Source: Flavobacteriales bacterium UBA1995
Lineage (GTDB): Bacteria > Bacteroidota > Bacteroidia > Flavobacteriales_D > Sanyastnellaceae
Assembly: GCA_002336475.1 (NCBI GenBank)
Contig: DDCX01000012.1
Span: 2,445 to 27,453, forward strand
DNA length: 25,009 bases
Direction: 5' to 3'
The position numbers were made by a program, and so were the translations under genes. Positions 1-7,599 of the stretch are shown in pieces. How positions within the stretch are numbered: the stretch's first letter is position 1; each line of letters begins with the position of its first letter. Under the pieces are notes generated by a model. It searched no databases. It worked only from the letters and a program-made list of their open reading frames with translations, and was not told the DNA's origin.

Positions 1-2393
1 GTGGCGTCGGCGTTGTAATTGCATGAAGCAGGGTCTGTACATCCGTCGATCACGCCGCCCACGCACACGTCCTGTATGGTGATGTCCGCTACATAAGTCA
101 CGCTTCCGGCCGAAGCGTAACCGTTGATCAATTGGACGCTCCAAGTTCCGTCTCCAGAGAAGCCAGCAGCGCTCAAGTCAACAGAAGCTGAATAAATGCC
201 TGAAGCATCGACAGCCCAATCGCCTGGCCACAGAGTGTAATTGCCGAGGTCGTTACACCCAGCGGTTACGCTTGCCGTAAACCCGCCAAATTCAATGCAC
301 TCTCCCGATGGTGATGTGAGTACCACCAACAGGTCTGCAGGCCAACTGCCTGTGCTTGAGGTGTAATCCAAAACGATATCCAGTCCGGCCACCTCTCCAG
401 TTCCATCGAATGTGACCGCGGTACCCGCGATTCCGCCAGACAGGGACTCCGTAATATTCAGTTCAGTAAAGCAGTCACAGACGCCCCCAATCGGAGCGAA
501 ATAGCAAGTGCCGTCATCCAACGTAGCCGAAGGGTCGTAGTTGCAGGCCGTGGAGTCTGTGCATCCTGCGCAGCTCGAACCGTCTCCGGCGCACACACCA
601 CAAACGTCTACATCTGCGCAGCTGCCGTCATCGACAGTGGCGTCCGGGTTGTAGTTACAGAATGTGCTGTCTGTGCAGCCCAAGCATGAATAGTCGCAGG
701 TTCCGTCATCTGCGATGGCCTCTGAGTTGTAGTTGCAAGCTGTAGCATCGGTGCAACCCAAAACGATATCTCCGACACACACTTCCGAGGATTCGCTCGC
801 GCCAAATGCACCACCTGAAGCCAAGACTACACCTCCAATGGAGAATTCATATCCGCCATTGCCATAGGCGCAACACATCCCATCGCCGAAGCTGTCAAAC
901 ACAGTCAGGGTGTAGCAGCCCTCTGCGATGCAACCGGTCTCGACCACCACTCCAGATCCAGCATAAGCGCCGCCTGAAAGGACGGTGTTGCCATTGGCGT
1001 CATCCACGGTCCACGTGGTCTCGCCTGGGTAATTGTCCAAGGTGAGCGTCATGGTGACATCGATGCCTTGGGAATCCAGCGAGAAGTTGCTGGTACCACT
1101 GTCATTCGATGTGTTTTCGTCCACTCCTCCATTGGGGCTAGAGACGGTGACATTGAACACATGGGCTCCATCTCCTGGCGTTTGGACAGGGAGAATGATG
1201 TCGTCTGTTTGTCCAAAGTCCAAGGAGCCTGTCCATGCGAAAGTGGAAGAAGTGCCGCCATCGATGTCATAAGTAATGGTGGCTGAAGTGAGCACGTTCG
1301 CACCATTGTTGAACAGGGTAAGAGAAGGTGTTACCTCTGTACTGCAGGAGAAACCGTTGGGCTCATTGACGCTGAGAATGGAGGCATCCAGGTCAAAATC
1401 TGGAACCGCTGGGAGACAGCCATTCGAGGTCAAAATCCCCGCTCGGGTGCCGCCCGGTGTAAAGAGGGCTTGCATGCGGTCGCCCTGTCCTTGGGAGAAA
1501 ACATTCATGCAGCCGTCATCGGAGTAGTCCATGTAATTCTGGACCATGTCCTCAGAGCTACAGCTGACACTTCCCAAGTTGCACCCGTAATTGGCGCCAT
1601 CTGATTCAGGAGTATCTGCGACGAAATCGTCTGCCCCACAAGGACCGTCTCCCCAGATGTGACGCAGGTTTAACCAGTGGCCCACCTCGTGGGTGGCTGT
1701 GCGACCGAGGTTGTAAGCTCCGGCTCCGGGGCCGTCAATCCCTACGAATTGATAGCCGCATACGATGCCGTCAGTGGCTGCATTTCCTCCTGGGAATTGA
1801 GCGTAACCGAGGAGTCCACCCCCGAGGTTACACACCCAGAAATTCATGTATTCATCCGCAGGCCAGGCGTCAGATCCGCCCTGGCTGGTGAACTTGACCG
1901 CATCGCTGGAACCGAAAGCTCCCGAGGTGGTCGGGACGCGGAGAATGCCCGATGATGGCGCGCCATTGGGGTCGCGGGTCGCCAGACAGAATTCGATTTC
2001 GGTATCCGCCGCCTGTGGCCAAATGTTGTCCTGATCCGCATTGAGTCTGCGGAAGTCATCATTGAGAACCTGAAGCTGTTCAAATAGTTGGTCATCTGAG
2101 ATGTTCTCAGTGCCGTTGGCATACACCACATGGAAGACCACCGGGATGGTCACCACCACAGGTTGCATCTGAGCACCATTGGCACGCGCTTCCTCACGGG
2201 ATTGCACAAACTGAGCAGTATGACGCTCTAAATCGGCTTGTCGCTTGGCGTAAACACCGTCTAAGCCCATCATTTGGACGTGCTTTTCGTGGGCTGCACA
2301 CTGTCGTTGAGCAGGTGCTTCTGGGGTCTTAATTTGACCCACGACAGACGAGCTGCCCAGGGTTAAGGCAAGGAGTACAGAGAAAAATCTCAT
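1..2393 (-). CDS. Secreted pappalysin-like (M43) zinc metalloprotease with GCTD repeats, 3' end off the window
   Basis: Partial gene: 797 codons read from ATG 2393 to the left edge, C-terminus missing. A signal peptide (residues 1-20, ending VVGQ) is followed by a short prodomain-like stretch and an M43 peptidase domain (about 78-320). The zinc site HEVGHWLNLRH is at 235-245 and the Met-turn NYMDYS at 286-291, both diagnostic of the family. Then come a CARDB-like beta module (about 325-430), a Bacteroidota module containing DSFGDGMCC (about 440-545), three cysteine repeats built on GCTD, ACNYN and DDGTC (from 546), a P-domain-like beta sandwich (about 638-780) and a further GCTD repeat from 784. 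Such proteins are normally exported by Sec and often end in a type IX secretion sorting domain, which would lie off the window. The substrate is unknown. The first 78 codons and the leader are duplicated directly upstream. Confidence 0.93.
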   Translation of the reverse strand, partial: MRFFSVLLALTLGSSSVVGQIKTPEAPAQRQCAAHEKHVQMMGLDGVYAKRQADLERHTAQFVQSREEARANGAQMQPVVVTIPVVFHVVYANGTENISDDQLFEQLQVLNDDFRRLNADQDNIWPQAADTEIEFCLATRDPNGAPSSGILRVPTTSGAFGSSDAVKFTSQGGSDAWPADEYMNFWVCNLGGGLLGYAQFPGGNAATDGIVCGYQFVGIDGPGAGAYNLGRTATHEVGHWLNLRHIWGDGPCGADDFVADTPESDGANYGCNLGSVSCSSEDMVQNYMDYSDDGCMNVFSQGQGDRMQALFTPGGTRAGILTSNGCLPAVPDFDLDASILSVNEPNGFSCSTEVTPSLTLFNNGANVLTSATITYDIDGGTSSTFAWTGSLDFGQTDDIILPVQTPGDGAHVFNVTVSSPNGGVDENTSNDSGTSNFSLDSQGIDVTMTLTLDNYPGETTWTVDDANGNTVLSGGAYAGSGVVVETGCIAEGCYTLTVFDSFGDGMCCAYGNGGYEFSIGGVVLASGGAFGASESSEVCVGDIVLGCTDATACNYNSEAIADDGTCDYSCLGCTDSTFCNYNPDATVDDGSCADVDVCGVCAGDGSSCAGCTDSTACNYDPSATLDDGTCYFAPIGGVCDCFTELNITESLSGGIAGTAVTFDGTGEVAGLDIVLDYTSSTGSWPADLLVVLTSPSGECIEFGGFTASVTAGCNDLGNYTLWPGDWAVDASGIYSASVDLSAAGFSGDGTWSVQLINGYASAGSVTYVADITIQDVCVGGVIDGCTDPASCNYNADA

Positions 2394-2716
2394 GGTTTGG
2401 TAAGGGTTTCTGCTGGCAAACAGGTCTTGCTCTCAATAGGTTGCATCTGAGCACCATTGGCGCGCGCTTCCTCACGGGATTGCACAAACTGAGCAGTATG
2501 ACGCTCTAAATCGGCTTGTCGCTTGGCGTAAACACCGTCTAAGCCCATCATTTGGACGTGCTTTTCGTGGGCTGCACACTGTCGTTGAGCAGGTGCTTCT
2601 GGGGTCTTAATTTGACCCACGACAGACGAACTGCCCAAGGTCAAGGCAAGGAGTACAGAGAAAAATCTCATGGTTTGGTAAGGGTTTCTGCTGGCAAACA
2701 GGTCTTGCTCTCAATA
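2161..2716. repeat. 278-bp perfect-length tandem direct duplication (2161-2438 and 2439-2716)
   Basis: Two abutting copies of a 278-bp unit with no indels and only four mismatches: 2184/2462, 2352/2630, 2360/2638 and 2364/2642. Each copy, read on the minus strand, holds a 45-nt leader, the ATG and 77 full codons of the M43 protease gene, plus part of the next. All four differences are synonymous in the protease frame. Because 278 is not a multiple of three, the two start codons lie in different frames. I saw no transposon ends or target-site duplications at the borders. Confidence 0.95.
2390..2671 (-). pseudogene. Truncated duplicate of the M43 protease 5' end (93-codon mini-ORF)
   Basis: The upstream copy of the tandem duplication encodes the same signal peptide and first 78 residues as the protease. 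It then runs through the leader of the downstream copy for 15 out-of-frame residues (ending TLTKP). Its TGA overlaps the ATG of the full gene as ATGA, a layout usual for translational coupling. No catalytic region is present, so it is best read as a gene fragment. It could still be translated and exported, and it could affect translation of the protease behind it. Its 45-nt leader is identical to that of the full gene. Confidence 0.75.
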
Positions 2717-2784
2717 TGCACAAGAAGTGCTAATCCGCCCAAAAATTATATGTGAGGTTCTACAGGGATTTGTCGATGCTAAGG

Positions 2785-2814
2785 TTGGAGACATGATGAT
2801 TTGGTGTAAATTTG
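2785..2814 (+). promoter_or_regulatory. Bacteroidota-type sigma-A promoter of tRNA-Gly
   Basis: TTG at 2785-2787, a 19-nt spacer and TAAATTTG at 2807-2814 match exactly the Bacteroidota consensus TTG-N19-TAnnTTTG. The predicted start of transcription lies about 5-7 nt downstream, just ahead of the mature tRNA 5' end at 2824. Confidence 0.75.
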
Positions 2815-2823
2815 CCGTCCCAA

Positions 2824-2896
2824 GCGAGAATAGCTCAGTTGGTAGAGCACAACCTTGCCAAGGTTGGGGTCGCGAGTTCGAGTCTCGTTTCTCGCT
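2824..2896 (+). tRNA. tRNA-Gly (anticodon GCC)
   Basis: A 73-nt cloverleaf can be folded by eye. The acceptor stem GCGAGAA pairs with TTCTCGC, with T as discriminator at 2896. The D-arm contains AGCTCAGTTGGTAGAGC. The anticodon arm is CAACC-TTGCCAA-GGTTG with anticodon GCC. The T-arm is GCGAG-TTCGAGT-CTCGT. The CCA end is not encoded. It stands alone between its own promoter and terminator. Confidence 0.96.
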
Positions 2897-2900
2897 CAAG

Positions 2901-2929
2901 AAAGGACGTCCAGTGGACGTCCTTTTTTT
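2901..2929 (+). terminator. Intrinsic terminator of tRNA-Gly
   Basis: A perfect 11-bp stem (2901-2911 with 2915-2925) and a three-base AGT loop, with T-tract to 2929. Each arm contains the self-complementary octamer GGACGTCC. On the minus strand the same hairpin is followed by TTTCTT, so it may also weakly stop read-through from waaA, which ends at 2945 and converges on it. Confidence 0.9.
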
Positions 2930-2944
2930 GTTTCCATGGATGGC

Positions 2945-4216
2945 TCAGCGAGCGGCCTCGATGGCTTTGGCAATGCGCAATGCAGCACCACCATGGGTGT
3001 TCAACCATTGGGCCGCTTGAGCTCCTGCTTTTGCGCGGTTTTCCGCCTCCATCATCCAATCTGAAGTGCACCTGGCCAAGTCTGAGGGGGTCTTGCACAT
3101 GCGGGCAGCACCGCATTGGATCAGGGCTTCGATCTCGCGAAAACCTGCCACCGCAGGTCCGAACAACACTGGAAGTCCAAAAGCAGCAGGCTCCAAAACG
3201 TTGTGGACCCCCTGGCCCCATCCGCCGCCAACAACGGCCAAATCGCCCAAGCCGTAAGCATACTTCAGGATGCCTATGCGGTCGAGTATGAGGATGGAGG
3301 AGGAGGGCATTGCAGCGGAGACTTCCCCTGAATTCCATGATGAGAAGCGCACCGCATCCGGGTGCTGGCTCCACCCATCGACGTGACGCCCGTTGATGTC
3401 ATGGGGTGCACACAGCACCGCCCATTGATCATGGCCGTCCAAAATGTCAGCCAGCGCGCGCCATTCTGGAGGCCATGCGCTGCCGACCACAAGGAGACGG
3501 CGCCCACCCGCCCATGTGCGAATCTGCTCCAAGGCGTGCGCGGTGTTGAGGGGAGGGGTTGACTGCGCGGTTTTCCTGACTTGGTCCACCCTTGGATCGC
3601 CCGTGACCTCTGCGTTTATGCCACTTGAACGCGCCACTTCGGCCGATGCTGCGTCTTGGACTTGAAGCGTGGTCAGCAGGCCCAGCTGCCGGCGCATCCA
3701 TTGGCCCATCCAGCCCATGGGATGGCGGCCATGGTCAAAGCGCGCGGCGACCAAATGGACACGTGTTCCTGAATCGACATAACGACGGATTAACTCTGGC
3801 CACAGCTCATATTTGACGAGGATGAGGTCCGAGACTTCGAGAGCACCGACCCATTTGCGCATGGCGCGGGGTTGATCAAATGGCAAGTAGTCCACGTGAT
3901 CGGCCTGAGATTCCTGCACGCCTTCGATGCCAGATGGGGAGAAAAAAGTGAGCAGGATGGGTTGGTCCGGGTGACGCTCGCGCCATTGCTTCAAGACTGG
4001 CGCCCCCTGCTCGTATTCACCCAAGGAAGCGCAGTGAATGTGCATCCAAGGTTCTGTTCTGCCTTGGGCACGTGCTGCTTGGACCGCCTGTTGTATGCGT
4101 TTTGCCCATCCTTTTCTTCCATGCCACGCAGCCCGTGCTTTGGTGTGTCCACATGCTGCTGCCAGTCTCAATCCAGCAGTGAGCACGACAATGACGATGC
4201 GATAGGCGGTCAACAT
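2945..4216 (-). CDS. waaA: 3-deoxy-D-manno-octulosonic acid (Kdo) transferase
   Basis: The 423-aa protein has the usual WaaA length. An N-terminal hydrophobic anchor (about 4-22) is followed by the GT30 signature HCASLGEYEQG (61-71), in which Glu67 corresponds to the catalytic base of the family. TFFSPSG comes next, and the C-terminal half carries the nucleotide-sugar fold with a GGGWGQGVHNVLEPAAFG-type motif. It transfers Kdo from CMP-Kdo to lipid A precursor at the cytoplasmic face of the inner membrane. It is the last gene of a three-gene minus-strand operon, 7 nt after the barrel protein gene. It converges on the tRNA-Gly terminator. Only one WaaA is seen here, so whether it adds one or more Kdo residues cannot be judged. 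Confidence 0.95.
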   Translation of the reverse strand: MLTAYRIVIVVLTAGLRLAAACGHTKARAAWHGRKGWAKRIQQAVQAARAQGRTEPWMHIHCASLGEYEQGAPVLKQWRERHPDQPILLTFFSPSGIEGVQESQADHVDYLPFDQPRAMRKWVGALEVSDLILVKYELWPELIRRYVDSGTRVHLVAARFDHGRHPMGWMGQWMRRQLGLLTTLQVQDAASAEVARSSGINAEVTGDPRVDQVRKTAQSTPPLNTAHALEQIRTWAGGRRLLVVGSAWPPEWRALADILDGHDQWAVLCAPHDINGRHVDGWSQHPDAVRFSSWNSGEVSAAMPSSSILILDRIGILKYAYGLGDLAVVGGGWGQGVHNVLEPAAFGLPVLFGPAVAGFREIEALIQCGAARMCKTPSDLARCTSDWMMEAENRAKAGAQAAQWLNTHGGAALRIAKAIEAAR

Positions 4217-4223
4217 TTAGGGC

Positions 4224-4994
4224 TTAATGGTAGTAATCCACGTCAGTGGAGCGCGGCTTGAGCCTCAGTATCCAAGCCGCAAACACTCCAATGGTGCCGT
4301 CTTTCCGTGGCCCTTCGTCGGCCATCATGGTATCGGCATTCCAGACCCTGTTGGGTTGAAGGTTTCCCAACATGGCCTCGACCCCACATTGAAAACGGAC
4401 AAGACCGTTGCTCGAGTCGTGCACATAGCCCAGCCTTGGCATGACCATCAGGCCTCCGGTCAGTCGGTCGTACCCTTTGATGTGCGGTTCATCAAGTTGG
4501 GTCAAGCGGTTGCCCCGGTTTTGGAAATGCACTTTGTGCTCCCAATAACCGCCCAAAACTTCCAGCAATAGACCAGACCCGCTCGACAAGAAATCCGTTG
4601 GGAAAAGGCGCCCTGCTGAGAGCGAAAAAACGGTGCCCCTTTGCTGGGCAGTCACCAATGCGATGCGGCCTTCATTGTCGATGATGCGCCCGCTTGGGTC
4701 TCGCAGGTTGACCAGCAGCCCAGGCTCCCGAACGTCCGACCCCGTTTGAAAACGGTAATGCACCCCCCATCGCCATCCCACTGCAGACAGGTGGTACACA
4801 GAGAGCCCCACGGTGTTGGACAATCCAAACCGCTCGGATAACGCTTTGTTTGGCGCCTGTCCTCCAACGTGAATGGCCGCTTGAAAGCCAGGGTCAAAGC
4901 CGCCCTCAGCTGGAGATTCTCCCGCCCCTTGTGCCCAAGAGGTGCCTTGCAGCAGGGCCAGAGCCGCAATGAGGAGCTTTGATTTGATGTTCAT
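4224..4994 (-). CDS. Putative outer-membrane beta-barrel protein
   Basis: A 256-aa protein with a clear signal peptide (about 1-21, ending SWAQG). The rest is rich in alternating hydrophobic and aromatic strands separated by short polar turns, for example VGLSVYHLSAVGWRWGVHYRF. This is the pattern of a small outer-membrane barrel. I do not recognise a named family. The start overlaps the stop of the preceding barrel-like gene by four bases (ATGA), and waaA follows after 7 nt, so all three are probably co-transcribed and coupled. The context suggests a role in the outer membrane or LPS, but no function can be assigned. The protein ends in DVDYYH rather than the terminal Phe or Trp many barrels have. 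Confidence 0.75.
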   Translation of the reverse strand: MNIKSKLLIAALALLQGTSWAQGAGESPAEGGFDPGFQAAIHVGGQAPNKALSERFGLSNTVGLSVYHLSAVGWRWGVHYRFQTGSDVREPGLLVNLRDPSGRIIDNEGRIALVTAQQRGTVFSLSAGRLFPTDFLSSGSGLLLEVLGGYWEHKVHFQNRGNRLTQLDEPHIKGYDRLTGGLMVMPRLGYVHDSSNGLVRFQCGVEAMLGNLQPNRVWNADTMMADEGPRKDGTIGVFAAWILRLKPRSTDVDYYH

Positions 4995-5542
4995 TTCAGT
5001 GGAATGGACAATCCAACAGTAAGGTCATTCATCATGGAGCCTCCTGTCATTTGTGCAAAGAGGGTCCAATCTTTGTAGGTATAGCGGCCACCAATGTGCG
5101 CTGCAAGTTGGAAACCGCCATTGACACTGCCCGAGTATGCTCCCGGCAAGTTTTGACCGCCTGCCCATTTGAAATTGTGGGCGAACCAGGTGAACGTCAA
5201 CCCGGCGAAAAAGTCAAATGGAGGGGGCGCCAATTCCACAAAGTGATAGTGCCCTTGTGCACCCAGACCCAGAAACTGGTGCCTCCATGAACCGGCCGCA
5301 CCACCTTCGGTATAGCTCCTGTAGCTTGCCATCACACCCGCTGAAATGTGTTCGTCCAGAGACTGCTCCAATTCCACGAAAATGGGCAGCCCACGGTTGC
5401 TCATTCCCAAGCCTACATTGACCACATCAAACCTGTCCATGCTGCTTCTTCCCAACTGCGCACAGGCGTCGAAAGGGCAAATAACCAGGGCCAGCAATGA
5501 GGCGAATGCCAAGGTCGTATAAACGCGGTGATTTGAGCCCAT
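4991..5542 (-). CDS. Putative small outer-membrane beta-barrel protein
   Basis: The 183-aa protein is the first gene of the waaA operon. Its N-terminus is hydrophobic with a likely signal peptide ending near DACAQ (about residue 29). The mature part shows amphipathic strand repeats (ISAGVMASYRSY, LGLGAQGHYHFVEL, FFAGLTFTWFAHNFKW) ending in NDLTVGLSIPLK, like OmpW- or OmpX-sized barrels. No family name is certain. Its TGA overlaps the next start as ATGA. The 68-bp gap to the divergent sulfotransferase-like gene at 5611 must hold both promoters. I could not find a good TTG/TAnnTTTG match there for this strand. Confidence 0.72.
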   Translation of the reverse strand: MGSNHRVYTTLAFASLLALVICPFDACAQLGRSSMDRFDVVNVGLGMSNRGLPIFVELEQSLDEHISAGVMASYRSYTEGGAAGSWRHQFLGLGAQGHYHFVELAPPPFDFFAGLTFTWFAHNFKWAGGQNLPGAYSGSVNGGFQLAAHIGGRYTYKDWTLFAQMTGGSMMNDLTVGLSIPLK

Positions 5543-5610
5543 TAACCGATGTATGTGAGTATTAAGTCGACAGAAATGCGTATATTGCCGCCTAGTCGGA
5601 TTTGAGTCTA

Positions 5611-7590
5611 ATGAGATTGTCGTTGCATTTTATCCCCTTCCTCCGATTAAGGCAATTTGCATCCTACGGTCCATCCTTTCCGTGCGTTTCCAAAATTTTG
5701 TGTGTACACCTGTGGTGGGCAATGTGCATTATTGCTGGATTGTGTGCTGTCTCAGTTGAAGTCCAGGCCCAAAACACATCGCCGCTCGACATTGATGTTG
5801 TGCTCGAGCCCGGTCATCTTTTTGAAGAAGGTTGGATCATCACTTCTCCTCGGTTCAGTTCCAACTTGACTTACCCCATGGTGATTGATCCTATGGGCCA
5901 TCAAGTCTTTAATGAGTTGACGCCAAATCAGGGATTCTGTTTTGAACATCATCCCGAAGGGAGTTTGACATGGTTTTCTTCTCTAGGCGGTTACTGGGAA
6001 GTTCTGGACAGTTCTCTCCAAGTGACAAAAACCATAGGTTTTGACGGCGCCAATTCTGATTTTCATGACATAGAACTTCAGGAGAATGGGCATGCGCTCA
6101 TTTTCGGTCGGGAAATTGTGGTGGTCAATGTTGCTGACAGCGTGCCAGATCCGGTGGATCCTGAACGCTCATTGATCGATTGCCTGATCCAGGAACAAGA
6201 CACCATGGGCAATGTGGTTTGGTCGTGGAGAGGAACGGAGAACATTCCGCCAACTTGGTGCACGCACTGCAACTGGCAATCCAGTCTGTTGGACGCTTAT
6301 CACCACAATGCATTCCAGACCCTGGACAATGGAGACATCTTGTTGTGCCTGCGCAACATGGACTTGGTTGTCAGGATTGACAAAGAGACCGGGGACATTG
6401 TCTGGTCGCTGGGTGGGCCATTTTCTGACTTCACTTTTGCCACGGCCGGATCGGCTTTTAAACACCCGCACGATGCGCAGTTGATCGGAGAAGACCACCT
6501 GATCTTGTTTGACAACGGCACAGGCAAGCCTGATGCGGTTTCCCGAGGGGTGGAATATGTCCTTGATTTTGAATCGCAAGTGGCCACGCAGCTGCAAGAG
6601 TGGGTTCATCCTGATGGCAGTTATGCGTCCTCACAAGGCAGCATTCAAAGGCTTCCAGAAGGCGGAACCCTGATTGGTTGGGGGACTGCGAGTTCCGATG
6701 ACTATGGAGGCGGAATGGTCACCGAATACACAGCCGAAGGTGACCTGTGTGGCGGCATTTACTTTCCTTCGAACCACTTCACTTACCGGGCCCGGAAAGT
6801 GCCCACCGATGACTTGCCGATGCGGCAGGGGTGTCGCGATGAGCTGGCTTGTAATTATGACGCCTTGGCCGTTTTGGAAGGTCCCTGTTTCTCGCCTGGA
6901 GGGCCTTGTGACGATGGGAATCCATGCACTGAAAATGACACGTTGGGCGTCGATTGTCTGTGTGCAGGGACAGAGGTAGATCCATTGTCGATCGGGGGTT
7001 GCGCCGATTCATTGGCGGTCAATTTTGACCCCTGCGCTCTTGCTGGTTTGGACCTGGGCACGTGCCAGTATGAAGTCATGTTTAGGGCCGATGCCACGGC
7101 CTTGGACAGTTTGCCATCGGAGGTGACGCTCGTGATTGAAGACAGTCCCTATGCATTGACCCCAGGAGGATTTGGAACCTGGACGGGTTCTCTTTTGCTG
7201 GGCAACGGAAACTGGGATTACCAGTACATGGCCGATGGCGCGATAGAACCAGTGCAACGCACCCTTTCATTGGCCTGGCCGCTTTCAGAAGGTGTGCAAG
7301 AACAACGCGGTTGCATTGGACTTGCTGTTTCATCGTGTCCGGGCTGCAATGATCCAGACAACCCGGCGTTCAGCCCATTTGCCCTCGACGATGCGTTGTG
7401 CAGCGGCGGGCCTTCGGTTGGATGTACCTCTGAACAAGCAGTCAATTTTAGTGCCCTGGCCATTTTTGATGATGGCAGCTGTCAATTCACCGCACAATCC
7501 GACTGCCCTTCAGACCTGGATGGAGATGGCATCGTTGGGGTTTCAGATGTCTTGGCACTCCTGACTTTTTTCGGCAGTTTTTGCCCTTGA
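5611..7590 (+). CDS. Secreted arylsulfotransferase (ASST)-like protein with GCTD-type repeats and dockerin-like tail
   Basis: 659 aa from ATG 5611; an in-frame TTG lies three codons earlier. A long N-region and hydrophobic segment end at VQAQN (about residue 54), so it is exported. Residues about 60-400 match the beta-propeller of arylsulfotransferases, with histidines in family-like contexts: HDIEL at 152, HHNAFQTLDNGDILL from 231 and HPHDAQL from 285. Known members move sulfate between phenolic compounds without PAPS, but the substrate here is unknown. Cysteine repeats follow: GCRDELACNYD from 407, a second near 460 and CTSEQAVNF near 605. The C-terminus is DLDGDGIVGVSDVLALL (635-651) plus FFGSFCP, a calcium-loop, dockerin-like motif instead of a usual type IX sorting domain. 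The same repeat type occurs in the M43 protease. It converges tail to tail with the regulator at 7593. Confidence 0.85.
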   Translation: MRLSLHFIPFLRLRQFASYGPSFPCVSKILCVHLWWAMCIIAGLCAVSVEVQAQNTSPLDIDVVLEPGHLFEEGWIITSPRFSSNLTYPMVIDPMGHQVFNELTPNQGFCFEHHPEGSLTWFSSLGGYWEVLDSSLQVTKTIGFDGANSDFHDIELQENGHALIFGREIVVVNVADSVPDPVDPERSLIDCLIQEQDTMGNVVWSWRGTENIPPTWCTHCNWQSSLLDAYHHNAFQTLDNGDILLCLRNMDLVVRIDKETGDIVWSLGGPFSDFTFATAGSAFKHPHDAQLIGEDHLILFDNGTGKPDAVSRGVEYVLDFESQVATQLQEWVHPDGSYASSQGSIQRLPEGGTLIGWGTASSDDYGGGMVTEYTAEGDLCGGIYFPSNHFTYRARKVPTDDLPMRQGCRDELACNYDALAVLEGPCFSPGGPCDDGNPCTENDTLGVDCLCAGTEVDPLSIGGCADSLAVNFDPCALAGLDLGTCQYEVMFRADATALDSLPSEVTLVIEDSPYALTPGGFGTWTGSLLLGNGNWDYQYMADGAIEPVQRTLSLAWPLSEGVQEQRGCIGLAVSSCPGCNDPDNPAFSPFALDDALCSGGPSVGCTSEQAVNFSALAIFDDGSCQFTAQSDCPSDLDGDGIVGVSDVLALLTFFGSFCP

Positions 7591-7599
7591 GTTCAAGGG
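7584..7599. repeat. Inverted repeat spanning two convergent stop codons
   Basis: CCCTTGA (7584-7590) and TCAAGGG (7593-7599) are exact inverted repeats around a GT centre, so the TGA stops of the two convergent genes pair with each other. Folded as RNA it would give about five pairs with a six-base loop. Neither strand has a following T-tract, so it is at best a weak terminator. Confidence 0.5.

Noticed and set aside
2161..2716. Mobile element as source of the duplication
   Set aside because: No transposase, terminal inverted repeats or target-site duplications are visible; simple unequal recombination or replication slippage explains it.
2740..2750. TATAATTTTTG on the minus strand as promoter for the M43 protease locus
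   Set aside because: It resembles TAnnTTTG loosely, but no TTG lies at the right distance upstream, so I did not list it.
2812..3291. Plus-strand open frame (159 codons) running through the tRNA and into waaA
   Set aside because: It crosses the tRNA-Gly gene and its terminator and is antisense to waaA, so it cannot be a real gene.
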